A stretch of 64,000 bases of DNA, taken from positions 4,400,501 through 4,464,500 of the forward strand of contig OX485805.1 in NCBI GenBank assembly GCA_950295325.1. Reading direction: 5' to 3'. The first letter of the stretch is position 1, and the number at the start of each line of letters is the position of its first letter. The notes below the pieces were generated by a model. It ran no database searches. It saw nothing but the letters and a program-made list of their open reading frames with translations, and had not been told where the DNA came from. This document shows, piece by piece, positions 1 through 12,064 of the stretch. A program made the translations under genes and the position numbers. The DNA is from Polytrichum commune. Taxonomy: Eukaryota; Streptophyta; Polytrichopsida; Polytrichales; Polytrichaceae.

Positions 1-3000
1 ATCGATACATATATTGGATGACAAGTGTATATACAAACATTTTAGAAATTTGTATTGACAACATTACCAATACAAAATCTGGAGTAACGGCTACATCATG
101 TGCTAACATAGAGCAATGACATAGTAAACATCATACAACATTGAAATCAATAAGACCAACAACATTGTTGATATAAAATATATAATGTAATTGGGTGTAT
201 ATTAGGGAATTTGTTTGTTTTGAACATTACATCACACTATTGAATGCAAGACATGATTTCATTTTCATAACAACAACACCCTTTGTATTAGTGATGCCGT
301 CAATACTCAATCAAAATTTGGATATCCAAACAAGGCTAGAAATTTGTATTGGTGGCACTGCTGATATTTATTATTTAAAATTAAATTCTATATTTAAATT
401 ATTATTATTATTTAAAAAAAACTAAACTACCATTTTACTCATGTTCTAATATACAACAAAGACGCAATAGACAGCATGTGTCCTTAAATGAAATAAGAAC
501 GTCATTGGATCCACAACACTTCGATACAATTTATATAATGTGATTGGGTGTCTTAGGAGGATTTTTTTTCAACTTTATGTCCCATTGATGATTGTAGCAT
601 GTATTTGGTTTGCATAATAGTTGCAACGTTGATATTAGCAGTAACAACGGTTCTCATTAGGATTCTGGGAATTGGCTTGGGTTGAACCTATTTTTATGAA
701 AACAACAATGGTTTTTTGGGAAATCAACATTGTATTTTGAAAAAACCATTAATATGGTATTGATACCAATGTTGTTACCATTATGTATTTAAGGAGCAGG
801 TTATATGATTGTCAAGTCAATCCATGTCAATTTGTTACCATATCATCACCAATACCAATGTATGACTCTAGCCCATCGCATTGGTAACGTTGGTGCCACC
901 AATATCAATCTTTCCGATATAATTATCTCATATATGTCTTTGTGATGTTAGGGCCAAAGCATGGTAAAGTAAATAAAAGTTGTACCGAGTTAATTTGGAT
1001 GCATAACTCAAAATAATAATAATTATTCATATTAAAATTACTAATGAGGTGGGTTGTGATGTTTTCATTAATATATTTGCAAACTACATGATTATATCCA
1101 TAGAAGTAGATAAAAAAAGTTTGTAACATCTACTTCCATAATTGTTGGTTTTCCAAAAGTGAGGGTGAAGTAGACATTTAGAAAAATTACATTGCTTCAA
1201 AATTTGTGGCACACTAACATGTAATATGGTTTTTCTAAATACTTGCATCGTACACACAACTCATAACAAATTTTGAAATGAAGTAGGTTCTAGCTCAAAT
1301 CCACCACCTAGTTTAAGATCTACTTCATACGTATCTCCAAACTATCAATGATGCAAAATACTGTAGTATGTTTAGTTCAAACCCATTGGAGCGCTCTATG
1401 GTCTCATATGATATTTTGTATAGAAGTGAGCCTACTTCCCTTATAATATATGAAAATTATCTCACAAAGGAAGGACAACCACTTTTCTTGTTCACTTTAC
1501 CATGCTTTGGCCCATTAATACATGTGTAATGATATGTGACTTGTTTTGTATTCTTTGATTGTCACGCTGCATAATATTTATTGTTCTTACGATATGATAA
1601 ACTAAATGATTGTTGTGAACACATACCAAGTAATGCTTTGAGTGTTTCCTGTTGTGCAAGCTTGGGGTAGGCATGTTGGATTGCACCCACAAGTCCCTCG
1701 CCTTTTGCAATTGTTGCACATATGACTCAGTGTAGTCCTTCTCCTTGAGCATTAAATTTATAGCGCATATATTTATAGCACTACAACTCCAAATTCTAAC
1801 AAAGTCTAATTGGGATAACCATTGTAGTCTTTAAATGCTCATATGTTAACCTTTTAATGGACTGAATCTCATCTTTGATGAGCCACAAGTGACCAATGTT
1901 TGATGGTAAGTTGTTAACATTGTTGATATACACATCCTTTTAAGTCTCATGATTTTACGTCTTTTCGATGCTGACATAGCATAATATTCTTAAGTAGTTG
2001 ATTGACATTTGGTGGGGCTGGACCCAGAGCTCAAGATTCTAGGAATTTATAGAACTTGTCCACATCCCTAGTATAAGCAAATTAATTATGAAGTGGCTTG
2101 CGGGAGAGCATGACTAGCTATGTAGGTGTTAATGGGTTCAATTATATAACATAGGCCATGCATTCTAGACCACACATGTGATACAAAGATGATATTGTCA
2201 AATTGGCTCTAGACCATAGGGTGGTAGATGGACATAAGCATCATCATTATGCCATGTATCAACATACATGTCTCTGAGATAGGAACTTGTCCTAGTCTTG
2301 CAGTGGCTTTGGTGAGCCTCATCTCCGGGGTGGCAACTTATGTTAGAGTTTGAGAAAATTTTGAAACTTCTATTGCCAATGAAGATGACTTAGAATGTTA
2401 TGATTACATTATGAAAAGACATTATGGAAGTACACAATTTCAATGATGTCTTATTTCACAAAAACAAAAGAGTACAATATTTTGAGCAATGATTCATAAG
2501 TGGATAATAATAATAATCATACATTGAATATGCGTACATAGGGATTGGAAGAATTTTAGCCATAAATTCTAATCATATAAAACATAAAATAACTATTTTT
2601 CATGAAAATGGACAAGCAAGAAAGTTGGAGCTTCATCCATATAATTATTATGCATAATCCATTATCCTTCCATTCATTAGAGCAAGGGTACCAAGGAGTG
2701 ACCTTTATCTTTTAGCCTAGGCGGCTCTCTCACTTCTCTCTTTCACACGGCTCTCTAGACTCACCATATCCGCAACCTTGGGTTGAAAGTTTCCAAGGTT
2801 TTTATAGTGGGTGTTTTACTTGGTGGAAGGAGGGTTCTAGAAGGCATTTCATAATTGGAGATGAAGACATTGTGGACAAGTGTGCACATCTTACACATGG
2901 GAGAATAAGATGTAGGTGCCTAAATTTGAGGGATGTGGACTTGAACCTTGGATTTGTGAGGGTGTGGTTATCAAAGAACCTTTCATAATGTGGTCGGGCC

Positions 3001-3142
3001 TTTATCCTTTCAACTTGGAGTTTGTTAACATGATGAAGACGTTCAAAGAAATGTGTGCCAAAGCCTTAATATAATATTGATGATACAAGAAGATGTAATT
3101 GTTGTGGATGTCTCAAGTGTTTCTACTTCAAAGCCAAAACCC
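1..3142. other. AT-rich stretch, no gene recognised
   Basis: Short open frames only, none with recognisable domains or plausible splice partners. Two loosely similar segments start near 176 and 525 (a shared ataatg-gattgggtgt motif), suggesting decayed repeat DNA. I see no RNA gene and no mobile element with clear ends. Confidence 0.5.
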
Positions 3143-3630
3143 TTTTTTTTTTGAAGAAGAAGAATCATTGCTTGTTGTTCATGAGAAGCCCATGAGAAGA
3201 GCGATGGAACCTTTACATAAGTATAAAATGATATAAAAATTTGTGATAGGGATGATGTCTATGCTTCTCATGATTTTTTCTTGAAAAATCCTTTTGGAAT
3301 AATGTTTTTTTTTAAGAAGAAGAAGAATCATTGCTTGTTGTTCATGAGAAGCCCATGAGAAGAGCGATGGAACCTTTACATAAGTATAAAATGATATAAA
3401 AATTTGTGATAGGGATGATGTCTATGCTTCTCATGATTTTTTCTTGAAAAATCCTTTTGGAATAATGTTTTTTTTTTTAAGAAGAAGAATCATTGCTTGT
3501 TGTTCATGAGAAGCCCATGAGAAGAGCGATGGAACCTTTACATAAGTATAAAATGATATAAAAATTTGTGATAGTGATGATGTTTGTGCTTCTCATGATT
3601 TTTTCTTCAAAAATCCTTTTGGAATAATGT
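3143..3630. repeat. Tandem array, three copies of about 163 bp
   Basis: The segment beginning aatcattgcttgttgttc starts at 3163, 3326 and 3488 (periods 163 and 162). Each unit ends with a run of T and a purine-rich gaagaagaag block. The copies are nearly identical; the third differs at a few bases (for example tgtttgtgctt in place of tgtctatgctt). The array is recent and non-coding. Confidence 0.9.
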
Positions 3631-3663
3631 GGAGAAAACTACTGTATTTGTATCAATCCCGTA

Positions 3664-3864
3664 AATAAATAACCAACGGTGGGCAATCCAACGTGAATTT
3701 GAGCCCGTTGGCCCTACCCTGCTCAAGAATCCTTTTGGTGCAGGGTGGGTTTACTGCCTACCTTGCGGTGGGCGGACTCTTGGCTTCTTACCTACCTAGT
3801 TAGTTTTTTTCCATGTTATGTAGAGAGAAGATTTCACAACGGGAATCGAACCGCCAACCACTCC
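3664..3864 (-). mobile_element. SINE (family A), 5'-truncated copy
   Basis: On the minus strand the element carries a perfect Pol III B box (GGTTCGATTCC) inside gttggcggttcgattcccg and ends in a ttattta-type simple tail. It is flanked by a perfect 12-bp direct repeat, ATCAATCCCGTA, at 3652-3663 and 3865-3876, as expected for target-primed insertion. The body (gaatttgagcccgttggccctaccctgctcaag on the plus strand, here split in two) recurs at 36025-36175 and 36421-36689. The A-box side is shorter than in the 36421 copy, so this one looks truncated. Confidence 0.8.
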
Positions 3865-3876
3865 ATCAATCCCGTA

Positions 3877-4364
3877 TCAATAGAGAATTCCCAAAGTCAC
3901 AATTCCAAAAGCGTCTCACCAAAGTTGAAAAAAGTGGGGAAAAATTGCAATGTTTCCACCTCTTTGAAGTCCTTTGAAAGTATTACCGAAGAATCGGTGA
4001 GAGGCACAAGAAAGATTATGCTTGGGTAATGTTTTGTGTGCTCTTCAATCCTTTGACGATTTGTAAAATTTCTCCATTCATTCAACTCCCCAAGGAAGAA
4101 CCTTAAAAATGGCGCATGAAACTTCGTTCAAAATATGCATGAATAAGCTCTCCAAAAAGACCAAGGATGAGGAAGCCGGTGCATTCAAAGAGGCTTACAA
4201 TGTCCCGGTTTTGTACATTGGTGTTGAACCCTTCAGTCGATGACCTTTTGTAAATGACTGATCTATGAGTTGATGATGATATTTTAAGTCTTATCAACTA
4301 AAAATATATGGAAAATTTTCCATGCCACCTAAGTTGTGTATGTGCCCATTCAAACCAAGCATAA
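3877..4364. other. Intergenic, nothing recognised
   Basis: An open frame runs through from inside the SINE, but its composition and lack of domains give no support for a gene. Confidence 0.4.
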
Positions 4365-4603
4365 GAATGTTTTAATTATATATGAATTGACGTTGAACTA
4401 ATGCAGTATTGTTGATTTGTATATATTTGATCTATTCATTCAACTTAAGATAGATAGATTTTTAAAATTCTTGATTTGATCATGTGGGAATGATTGGTTA
4501 GATGGACGGTATACTTGGTTGTCTCCTGCCACTTATGCAATTACGAGCTCGCAATATATATATGTGTGTATATGTATATGTGTATATATAGTTTTTTTAT
4601 TTA

Positions 4604-4681
4604 CACCAGTACAAAACTATGTCCAAAAAAATCGCAGCCGAAATTGGTTTGTTGTTCTTTTGGCATAGTTATCTATTAGTG
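4604..4681. mobile_element. Mini CACTA-type foldback MITE
   Basis: A 78-bp inverted repeat with ends caccagtacaaaactatg and catagttatctattagtg, a degenerate form of the CACTAGTAGAAAA terminus seen at 27319-27655. It is an internal deletion derivative, only a stem and short loop. A twin lies at 4965-5042 because of the surrounding tandem duplication. Confidence 0.7.
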
Positions 4682-4964
4682 CTATAAGACAATGTATTTT
4701 TTCACTCTAATTATCATGGTCCATAGTATGTTTTAATTATATATGAATTGACGTTGAACTAATGCAGTATTGTTGATTTGTATATATTTGATCTATTCAT
4801 TCAACTTAAGATAGATAGATTTTTTTAAATATTGATTTGATCATGTGGGAATGATTGGTTAGATGGACGGTATACTTGGCTGTCTCCTGCCACTTATGCA
4901 ATTACGAGCTCGCAATATATATATGTGTATATATGTATATATGTATATATAGTTTTTTTATTTA

Positions 4965-5042
4965 CACCAGTACAAAACTATGTCCAAAAAAATCGCAGCC
5001 GAAATCGGTTTGTTGTTCTTTTGGCATAGTTATCTATTAGTG
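4965..5042. mobile_element. Mini CACTA-type foldback MITE (second copy)
   Basis: The copy of the 4604-4681 element in the second half of the 361-bp duplication, with the same degenerate termini. Confidence 0.7.
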
Positions 5043-5088
5043 CTATAAGACAATGTATTTTTTAACTCTAATTATCATGGTCCATAGT

Positions 5089-5525
5089 ATATTCATAAAC
5101 ACATAAGTGTTGCATGATTGTCAATGTAAGAAGAAAACTTTAGATATTCACACATGCTTGAAGAGTGATTGCCAATCCTGAAAATGCCGACTGTATTTGT
5201 CATTCATGGCTTTACACAAAATAAATACTCAATAAGTATCTCCCGGAATGGTGCTTTGAAATTTTTGAAAACTTAAGTCTGTGGGACCTCAAATAATAGT
5301 GATCAAGAAGATTATACTAATAACAATGGTTTTTTTAAAGATTGTTCCATGTATATTGCAAAATTCGGTGGAGTCATGGATTTTTTATTTTAAAAGGATG
5401 GCTTGTGGTTACTTCACTCAACAATTTAACCCCCTATTCAAGAAAAATTGTTAGACATGATTTCACTTGTTCATGTATTAGTTGTAAAGTATGCGGGTGT
5501 TATGCGATTACTCTTCTTAATTGGA
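5089..5525. other. Intergenic, nothing recognised
   Basis: No domain-bearing frame, RNA gene or repeat boundary is visible. Confidence 0.4.
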
Positions 5526-5875
5526 CCCCTATATTTGATCGGTATGTGGTTCGGTAAGGATCAAAGAGCAAACATCATGAAGATACATGTTCAAAGAAGA
5601 TTGGACTATGTCTTTAAATACTAATAACTTATTTACACTCTATAGCAAACACAATTGGGAGAACTTATGTATTCATTTAAGGAGTCGACAAACATGCACT
5701 TCCGATAACCATAACTAAAACAAGGGAGGTCGGATTTTCAATATGATTTTTGCACATGTTTCATCGTAGATTTGCTAATGCAACACGAGTTTTGTTCAGT
5801 AAATCTAATCAGTAGAAGTTGGAAAACATGAAAAAGGAACCAAATAACACCCACATACCTTAATTACATCATAAG
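5526..5875 (+). repeat. Dispersed repeat L (MITE-like), uninterrupted copy
   Basis: Contains tttgatcggtatgtggttcgg, then ggatcaaagagcaaacatc, and ends in gaaccaaataacacccac. Homologous sequence lies at 13180-13945 (interrupted) and, inverted, at 39455-39795. It resembles the M family (52042, 56429) in the segment that reads as a variant of ggatctaagaacagacacc. No coding capacity. Confidence 0.75.
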
Positions 5876-7070
5876 GTTTTTCACAATGAACATGCAAGTG
5901 AGATTACTAAAAAATGTGCTAGAACTCCATCAACTTTGCAACTAGTCATGTGTTGTACAAAGGCCGACATCGATTGGGAAAGGAGAGGATGCATACTTGA
6001 TTACGAACACTTGGAGAAATTTTTCAAGTCGGTTTGCAAGTTGGACTTTTATTTTTATTTTTATTTTTATTTTTATGTTTGGGCTTATGTTCATGTGGGG
6101 TGATGGCAATGTCTCAAATTTGCTTTTGTATAATGTGATTGTTATTGAAAATCTCATTTATTGGGTGCCAATCAATCATAATTTGAAAAGATTAAGTAAG
6201 TTGTAATTACATTATTCTTTTATATGCTATATTGAGAATAAATAATATTTTAACTAGTGTTTTGTAGAGATGTGACTACATATTGTTTGAGTCTTTTAGA
6301 ACAATGAAGAAATTGAAGATGCTCATAAACATGTCAGTATCATAAATGTGTTTCACATCCGAACATTACATCATTTGAGGCACACTAAAGAAGTTTTTTG
6401 AATTGTTCCAAGGCCATCCACCACCTTTCATTATGATCAACATTCAAGACCTACTTCTTTATAAGTTACTCTTGAGTCCATAGGACAATCAACACATGCC
6501 GGTTGCAACGCTAAAATTGATGACCAAGTTACTTTGGTGAAGGAGACACTACTTATGAAGGCATTGTAGTTCTTTTTCTTGATGTGGACTAGTATAATAA
6601 GTTTTTGGCATGTATCGCCTCCTAGGCAAATGCATGACGTTTCTAGGCTTTAGATTTCATGTATCCACTTCTTTATAGTCTTTGTCCTTACCATCTATTG
6701 TACAAACTACCACATTAAACCACTCGTACATGAAACTTCTTCTTTCTCTATTGTTGATGAAGCAAAAATTAAATTTTGTCGTGTTGAGGTTCGAGCATTT
6801 CATTTCAATGCTTCAGTCAAAAATTATGTTGTCCTTTGTGTCTTTGGACTTTTGTGCTTATGTCAATGCAAAAAATTCAACCACTAGGGATCCTCATGGG
6901 AACATTGTGAAATGACATGCAATGTTGGCTTGTTTCCATGGAAAATGTAGATATTTGGTGTGCTTGAAACCAATGCTCTGAGTGGAGTCTTGATGGCAAA
7001 TATGCCTTCGAATCTCAAAGCACTCAAAATGGTAACAAAATCCAATAATTAAGGGCGATGCTTGTGAGTT
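5876..7070. other. Intergenic with a TTTTA microsatellite
   Basis: A (TTTTTA)n run occupies about 6048-6079. The rest shows no gene or bounded repeat. Confidence 0.45.
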
Positions 7071-7073
7071 TAA

Positions 7074-7626
7074 GGGCCACTTTATATTAGGGCCCATTTC
7101 TAGGGCCTATTTCCAAACCCTAGGCATCAACCAATGAGAGTGCTTAGATTGCCCAAATGGGCCCTAATATGGGCCCAAGGGCTTTATATTGAGAGTCGGC
7201 CCACTTCTCCTAAAGATTGCGTGGCGGGTGACATGGCGGCGTTTTGGAGGGAAAAAAGTGGGCCGAAGGCAAAAACATGGGTCGAGGGTTTATGGAGACC
7301 CACTTCACATCTACGGCCCACTTCACCCAACTTCCGTCATATAGTCATTTATGACTTTATGACTTTATGACTTTAGTTCAAGCAAGGGCATAATTCTTTT
7401 AAGACAAAGTGGGCCGTGGATTGGGCCTTACAATATAAAGTCCCTAGGCCCATTTGGAAGGCCCATTTTAAAGTAGAATTTCCAATTTGGGCCCTACAAG
7501 TAGACCTATGGACTTTATATTGCAAGGCCCACTCAACGGCCCACTTTGTAAAGTAGGGCTAAAGTTAAGGCCCACTTCAAGTCCAAGTGGGCTCTACTCC
7601 AAATGGGCCCTAATATAAAGCGGCCC
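7074..7626. mobile_element. PIF/Harbinger-type MITE, 553 bp
   Basis: Terminal inverted repeats begin GGGCCACTTTATATTAGGGC at the left and read GGGCCGCTTTATATTAGGGC on the complement of the right end. The flanks are TAA at 7071-7073 and 7627-7629, the 3-bp TWA target duplication of PIF/Harbinger elements. The interior is rich in gggccc/gggccca palindromic motifs. No transposase frame, so it is non-autonomous. Confidence 0.85.
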
Positions 7627-7844
7627 TAAGTTGTAAATTCATGGCAATCTTGCAAAGAGGTAAAGAAATCCCTAACATGGTTCCAACTAATGAGGACGAG
7701 CTTACTTTGATACTCCGCGGACCCTTACATGCATAATGTTCCAGCCTAATGAAATTCACTTTGCTAGCTAGTAGCAATCCACTTCTTCTTTTTGCACTAG
7801 GACATCGTGGACCACAAAATGAATGTTTGTGACCACAGGGAGTG
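7627..7844. other. Intergenic, nothing recognised
   Basis: A short spacer between the Harbinger MITE and dispersed repeat K. Confidence 0.4.
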
Positions 7845-8385
7845 CACTCTTCATTGGAAACCTAAATGATATGCATGAGTCACTATGAAAATAGACCCCC
7901 TATACACAATACATTTATAAAGGAAAGCAAATGTATATGAACTAGTTGTAGGTTGGAAATGGACCCATGTATTTTTACACTATGGATTTTAATTTAATGT
8001 GATAAATGTTTCCAGTATTGTACGACACATACAAAATATGAATTATGAAATAACTAGGCCTTTAGTACAAATACAATCCACTATCACCTTCCAATGAGAA
8101 AATCATTGATCATTTTTTTTTATCCAGAGGATGTAACTCATTGATTGCATCAAACAAACAAAAACAATAGCACAATAACGTAGCCACAATCTAGAGAGCA
8201 AACTCAAGTGAGCCAACGAATGCTCCAAAAGCTTCTAGTTTGTAAAATCCCATAGTCCAACTGCAAACCCTAACAAGAATGGACAGGGTAGTCATTGGGG
8301 ACTATTACCATATGACAACAATGGATGAAAACATAATTCAAATTAAAATGACACATATGTTACTGATTTTTCCTCTAAACCTTAA
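7845..8385 (+). repeat. Dispersed repeat K, copy 1
   Basis: About 500 bp, collinear with 33165-33655: shared anchors include aatgatatgcatgagtc/aatgatgtgcgtgggtc, ataggccttt, attgcatcaaac, ctctagtttgtaaaa and catatgacaacaatgga. The copies are strongly diverged, so the repeat is old. No coding capacity and no clear termini. Confidence 0.7.
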
Positions 8386-8402
8386 GGGCCCTTTTAATAC
8401 AT

Positions 8403-8730
8403 CATTAGTAGAAACTATACCCAAAAAACTGCAGCTGAAATCAATTGCCATTCTTTTGACCAGCATGATGTGTAGTCACTAAACTGACTATAGTTTTTCT
8501 ATTTCAAATTTTTAGTGCAATTTTTTAAGAAATTGGGGCATGTATTATACCATTGGAAAGGCGTTTTCAATACCTTTCCAACGGTGCATTACACGCCCCG
8601 AATTCCTAAAATTTAAGTTGGTAAACCAAAAAAATCATTTGTAGTCCTTTAGTGACTACAGATCAGACTGGTCAAAACAACCGCGACCGATTTCGGCTGC
8701 AGTTGTTTTTGGCATAATTTTCTACTAGTG
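8403..8730. mobile_element. CACTA-type foldback MITE, 328 bp
   Basis: The left end cattagtagaaactat and right end cataattttctactagtg are the degenerate CACTAGTAGAAAA terminus and its complement. The whole element is a hairpin: ggggcatgtattataccattgg pairs across the centre with ccaacggtgcattacacgcccc (each quoted in part). The family is shared with 27319-27655. No clean 3-bp target duplication remains. Confidence 0.75.
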
Positions 8731-9570
8731 CAAGAAGTCCTTGACACCTTGGTGAAACTAGATATACTTGTGCCACAAGTCACACATAATTGTGGCAAAC
8801 GGTGGACTTGTGCCAAGTTGCAAGGCTTATGGCTAATGAGGATAATTCCCTCCTGTGCTTCATCCGGTATCGATGGGATCATGGGAGGGAAAGATAAAAG
8901 GCTTGCCTTTTAGTGGCAGAAGCAAGATAACTAGGGGGTCGCCGAAGATCCGTATATCCAACCATTTGAGGGAAAATAAAGCAAAGAGGATCTCAAGGTT
9001 CCTTGAGGGTAAAGCTAGTTTTTTCTTGAGGTAAGAAGCATTAACATCCTTAGGTAAGAAAATATTTGTGCGGGATATGCTCATTGTGGAGTTTGACATC
9101 TCGTACCTTGAAAAATCTCATTCATGTATTGTAGTGACATGTAGATGTCACTACTCAATAAGGAGGTCAATGATGCGTCACAAAAGAGCTCCAATGGGGA
9201 GACGTCACCATTAAACTAGAGAAGACTGTGGTATCCGTCACAAGAGCACAACCTTCCTTCTAGTGATGGGATAAAAATTAAAAATAAATAAATGTAAAAA
9301 AACAAACAAACTATTTGATATGTTTTCCACAATTTCATGTTGGCCTTTGGCCTAGAATGCCCATCCAATGATGAATACATTCCAAGTAGCTCATTCATCC
9401 TAGCACCAATTATTGACATCATATCCTTCATCTCACGTAGTTAAAATTGCTCCCACAAACAAGATTTTCCATGGAGCTACAAATTGTTAACAACTCTTTG
9501 TTCTAAGTTCAACACAAGGGATGTATCCAAGCGATACCATGTCCTTTTTGTTGATGTCAATTTATTATCA
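8731..9570. other. Intergenic, nothing recognised
   Basis: Short frames only. No recognised element or gene. Confidence 0.4.
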
Positions 9571-9577
9571 CACGTAG

Positions 9578-9706
9578 CCCATCCACACTTACCGGTGCGG
9601 GCCACCAGTGAACGATTCCTACGAGCAGGGGCCACTTTTAGAGTTGGTTTAGCTAGTGAGAGCACTCATCGTTCACTGGTGACTCGCACCAGTAAGTATA
9701 GGTGGG
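9578..9706. repeat. Foldback inverted repeat
   Basis: Arms of roughly 45 bp: the left arm contains cttaccggtgcgggccacca and gtgaacgat; the right arm reads cttactggtgcgagtcacca and gtgaacgat on the complement. The loop is about 40 bp. It could be a small MITE or the core of a decayed one; no target duplication was identified. Confidence 0.6.
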
Positions 9707-10113
9707 TTGTAAGGCTAGACCTTGATTATGTATGCTACAAAGCTCCTTGGCCATTTTGGGCAAGCTATCCCATCCCACGCGAAGCAATAACGTTCCAATT
9801 GTAGTCACCAATGCGCCACTTTCTTCCTACCCTTCACGCATCTTCAACAAAAGGTCGAGTTTATTGTTGAATGCATGATGAGATTGTCTGTGTCCTGCCA
9901 GTCCAGCTTGGTGGCTTTTAGGCACACAAAAGCCAGTCCATCATCAGCCCACCAAGTGGTCGCAAATGCTCGCACCAAACCCCACTTTCTCCCTGATAAT
10001 TGGGGGGTCCCTCACTCAAATGCTCGTGAAAAGGATGATCCACCTACATTCCTGGACATGCACACAAACTTTGTCTTCTCGCTTTCAGCGAACGTGTTTA
10101 TACTCAGATTCCT

Positions 10114-11242
10114 TCAGGTTAAGTGTAAACCATGCTTTTAGGAAAGCATGTTAAGTGAGGGCCACTTTGCAATGTGAACTCAGCCAACAGACAAAACTAA
10201 CAAGCAGCTGGCTGGCTGGCTACAAAGGCACTGGCCAGTGTTCAAGACCGAAGCCCTTATATGAGTTTCATTTTGAAGGGCTATCAACTTCCAGCCGTTC
10301 AGTTGAAGGGCCGGTTCAAATCCAAGACGTCAATCCAAGAATATCAAAATAAAATACGAAACTCATATCAAACTCATGCATGAACTTTATGGTACATGTT
10401 TCCAGTACAACGTGAAGAACTAAGAATCAACCATCTAACTCCACTTTTCTTGTAGTGACAATGCCCTACACTTGTTGATTCTTATGGTGGACAAATTATA
10501 TTGAAGACTTCCAAGTGACGTCTTCATTTTCAATATGAGGTTGCGTTGTGAAGGGTTTTTTTGAGAGAAGTATATTCCGAAGGGCATTGAAGACTTCAAT
10601 CTTGAACATTGGTACTCAGAGTCCTTCAGGTTATGTGTAAACTGGGCTTTTAGGAAAGCATGTTAAAGTGAGGGCCACATTGCAACGTGAACTCAGCCAA
10701 CAGACAAAACTAACAAGCAGCTGGCTGGCTACAAAGGCACCAGCCAGAGTTCAAGACCGAAGCCCTCATGTGAGTTTCATTTTGAAGGGCTATCAACTTC
10801 TGGCCGTTCAATTGAACGGTTGGTTTAAATCCAAGACGACAATCCAAGAATATCGAAATAAAATACGAAACTCATACATGAACTCTATGGCACATGTTTC
10901 TAGTACAACATGAAGAACTAAGAATCATTCATCTAACTCCACTTTTCTTGTAGTGACAAATACCCTACACTTGTTGGTTCTTATGGTGGACAAATTATAT
11001 TGAAGACTTCCAAGTGACGTCTTCATTTTCAATATGAGGTTGCGTTGTGAAGGGTTGTTTTGAGAGAAGTATATTTCGAAGGGCATTGAAGACTTCAATC
11101 TTGAACACTGGTACTCGGATTCCATCAGGTTAAGTGTAAACCAGGCTTTTAGGAAAGCATGTTAAGTGAGGGCCACATCGCAACGTGAACTCAGCCAACA
11201 GACGAAACTAACAAGCAGCTGGCTGGCTGGCTGGCTACATAG
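10114..11242. repeat. Tandem array, about 500-bp units (2 full plus 1 partial)
   Basis: The anchor tcaggttaagtgtaaac begins units at 10114, 10626 and 11125. Each unit carries a ctggctggctggc microsatellite (short in unit 2, longest in unit 3) and the segment ccaagtgacgtcttcatttt. The third unit ends after about 115 bp. Open frames inside repeat once per unit and are not conserved, so they are not taken as genes. Confidence 0.85.
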
Positions 11243-11659
11243 GCACGGGCACTTGTGGAACGCATTAACTTAGTGGTGATTGAATGAGTGCATGATGAGG
11301 AGCCTTGAGGCACCACGCACCACCGACTCCACGATTTCGATCCACTTTCCGAAATCTTCATAATATGTTGAACCGCGTCCCTTTGGCTGTGTTAGTGACA
11401 CATGTTTTGTGCTCTTGGAGGCTTTGCAGGTAATCGGCCAATTAGCCTCGGGTCGGGACCCTTTTGTCAGCGGGCACCGGTCAGGCACTTATGTGGCTCC
11501 CTAACTGCCCCTGCCCTCCGCCATGGACTCATGAAGTCACTTCCAGACTTAATTAAGATAGGCTACGTTATGGCGGGTGGAACTTCAGTTGGTCTTTCTT
11601 GCTCTCCGTCTTGTGCCGATTAGATTGACGTGTTCACATGTGGGTTGCATTTAGAGTTA
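11243..11659. other. Intergenic, nothing recognised
   Basis: A moderately GC-rich spacer. A stretch near 11480-11530 (tgtggctccctaactgcccctgcc) resembles 14055-14085, so part of it is a dispersed repeat. Confidence 0.4.
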
Positions 11660-11662
11660 TTA

Positions 11663-12061
11663 GAGCATCCCCACCAGACCGGGCATGGGGCATGCCAATA
11701 CCAAAAATGGAGCATCTCGGGTTTGTAGGTGGCGGTACCAACACAAATTGAGCCCCACCAGTGTCCGGTCCTCCATAATTTAGAACTTTATAGTAAAGAC
11801 CTTCCCCCGCCATAAATGGTTCATATAACGGCCCGCCAAGAGATTACTTTAATATCATATACTCCAATATCCTACTTTATCCCATGTCAGATGATAGGTG
11901 TCGTTGTCTTATTGATTGCTTCCTAATTATACCGGGGGTATGCCTAGGCTTTGGTGGGCTTTGACTCAAGATGAGCTGCCCCGCCCAAGATGGAGGGCTC
12001 CCCAAAGGTATGAAATATTATATACTCTATTTGGCGTGTACCTGATCTGGTGGGGATGCTC
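11663..12061. mobile_element. PIF/Harbinger (Tourist-like) MITE, 399 bp
   Basis: Terminal inverted repeats GAGCATCCCCACCAGA (left) and its complement tctggtggggatgctc (right, one base variant), with TTA on both sides (11660-11662 and 12062-12064). The GAGCATCCCCACC terminus with a TTA/TAA duplication is typical of Tourist-like MITEs in plants. No coding capacity. Confidence 0.9.
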
Positions 12062-12064
12062 TTA

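Larger units (their letters stand above)
4368..5088. repeat. 361-bp tandem duplication
   Basis: Two copies, about 4368-4728 and 4729-5088, differ at only a few bases (gtgtgtatatgtatatg against gtgtatatatgtatat, attggt against atcggt). Each contains a TA/TG-rich microsatellite and one 78-bp CACTA-like foldback, so the foldback inserted before the duplication. Confidence 0.9.

Noticed and set aside
3841-3865. A tRNA gene suggested by a perfect B box
   Set aside because: No acceptor stem or anticodon arm can be drawn, and the sequence is part of a repeated element with target duplications, i.e. a SINE.
10155-10913. Repeated frames with the same start in each 500-bp unit
   Set aside because: They diverge by frameshift between units, so they are not under coding constraint.
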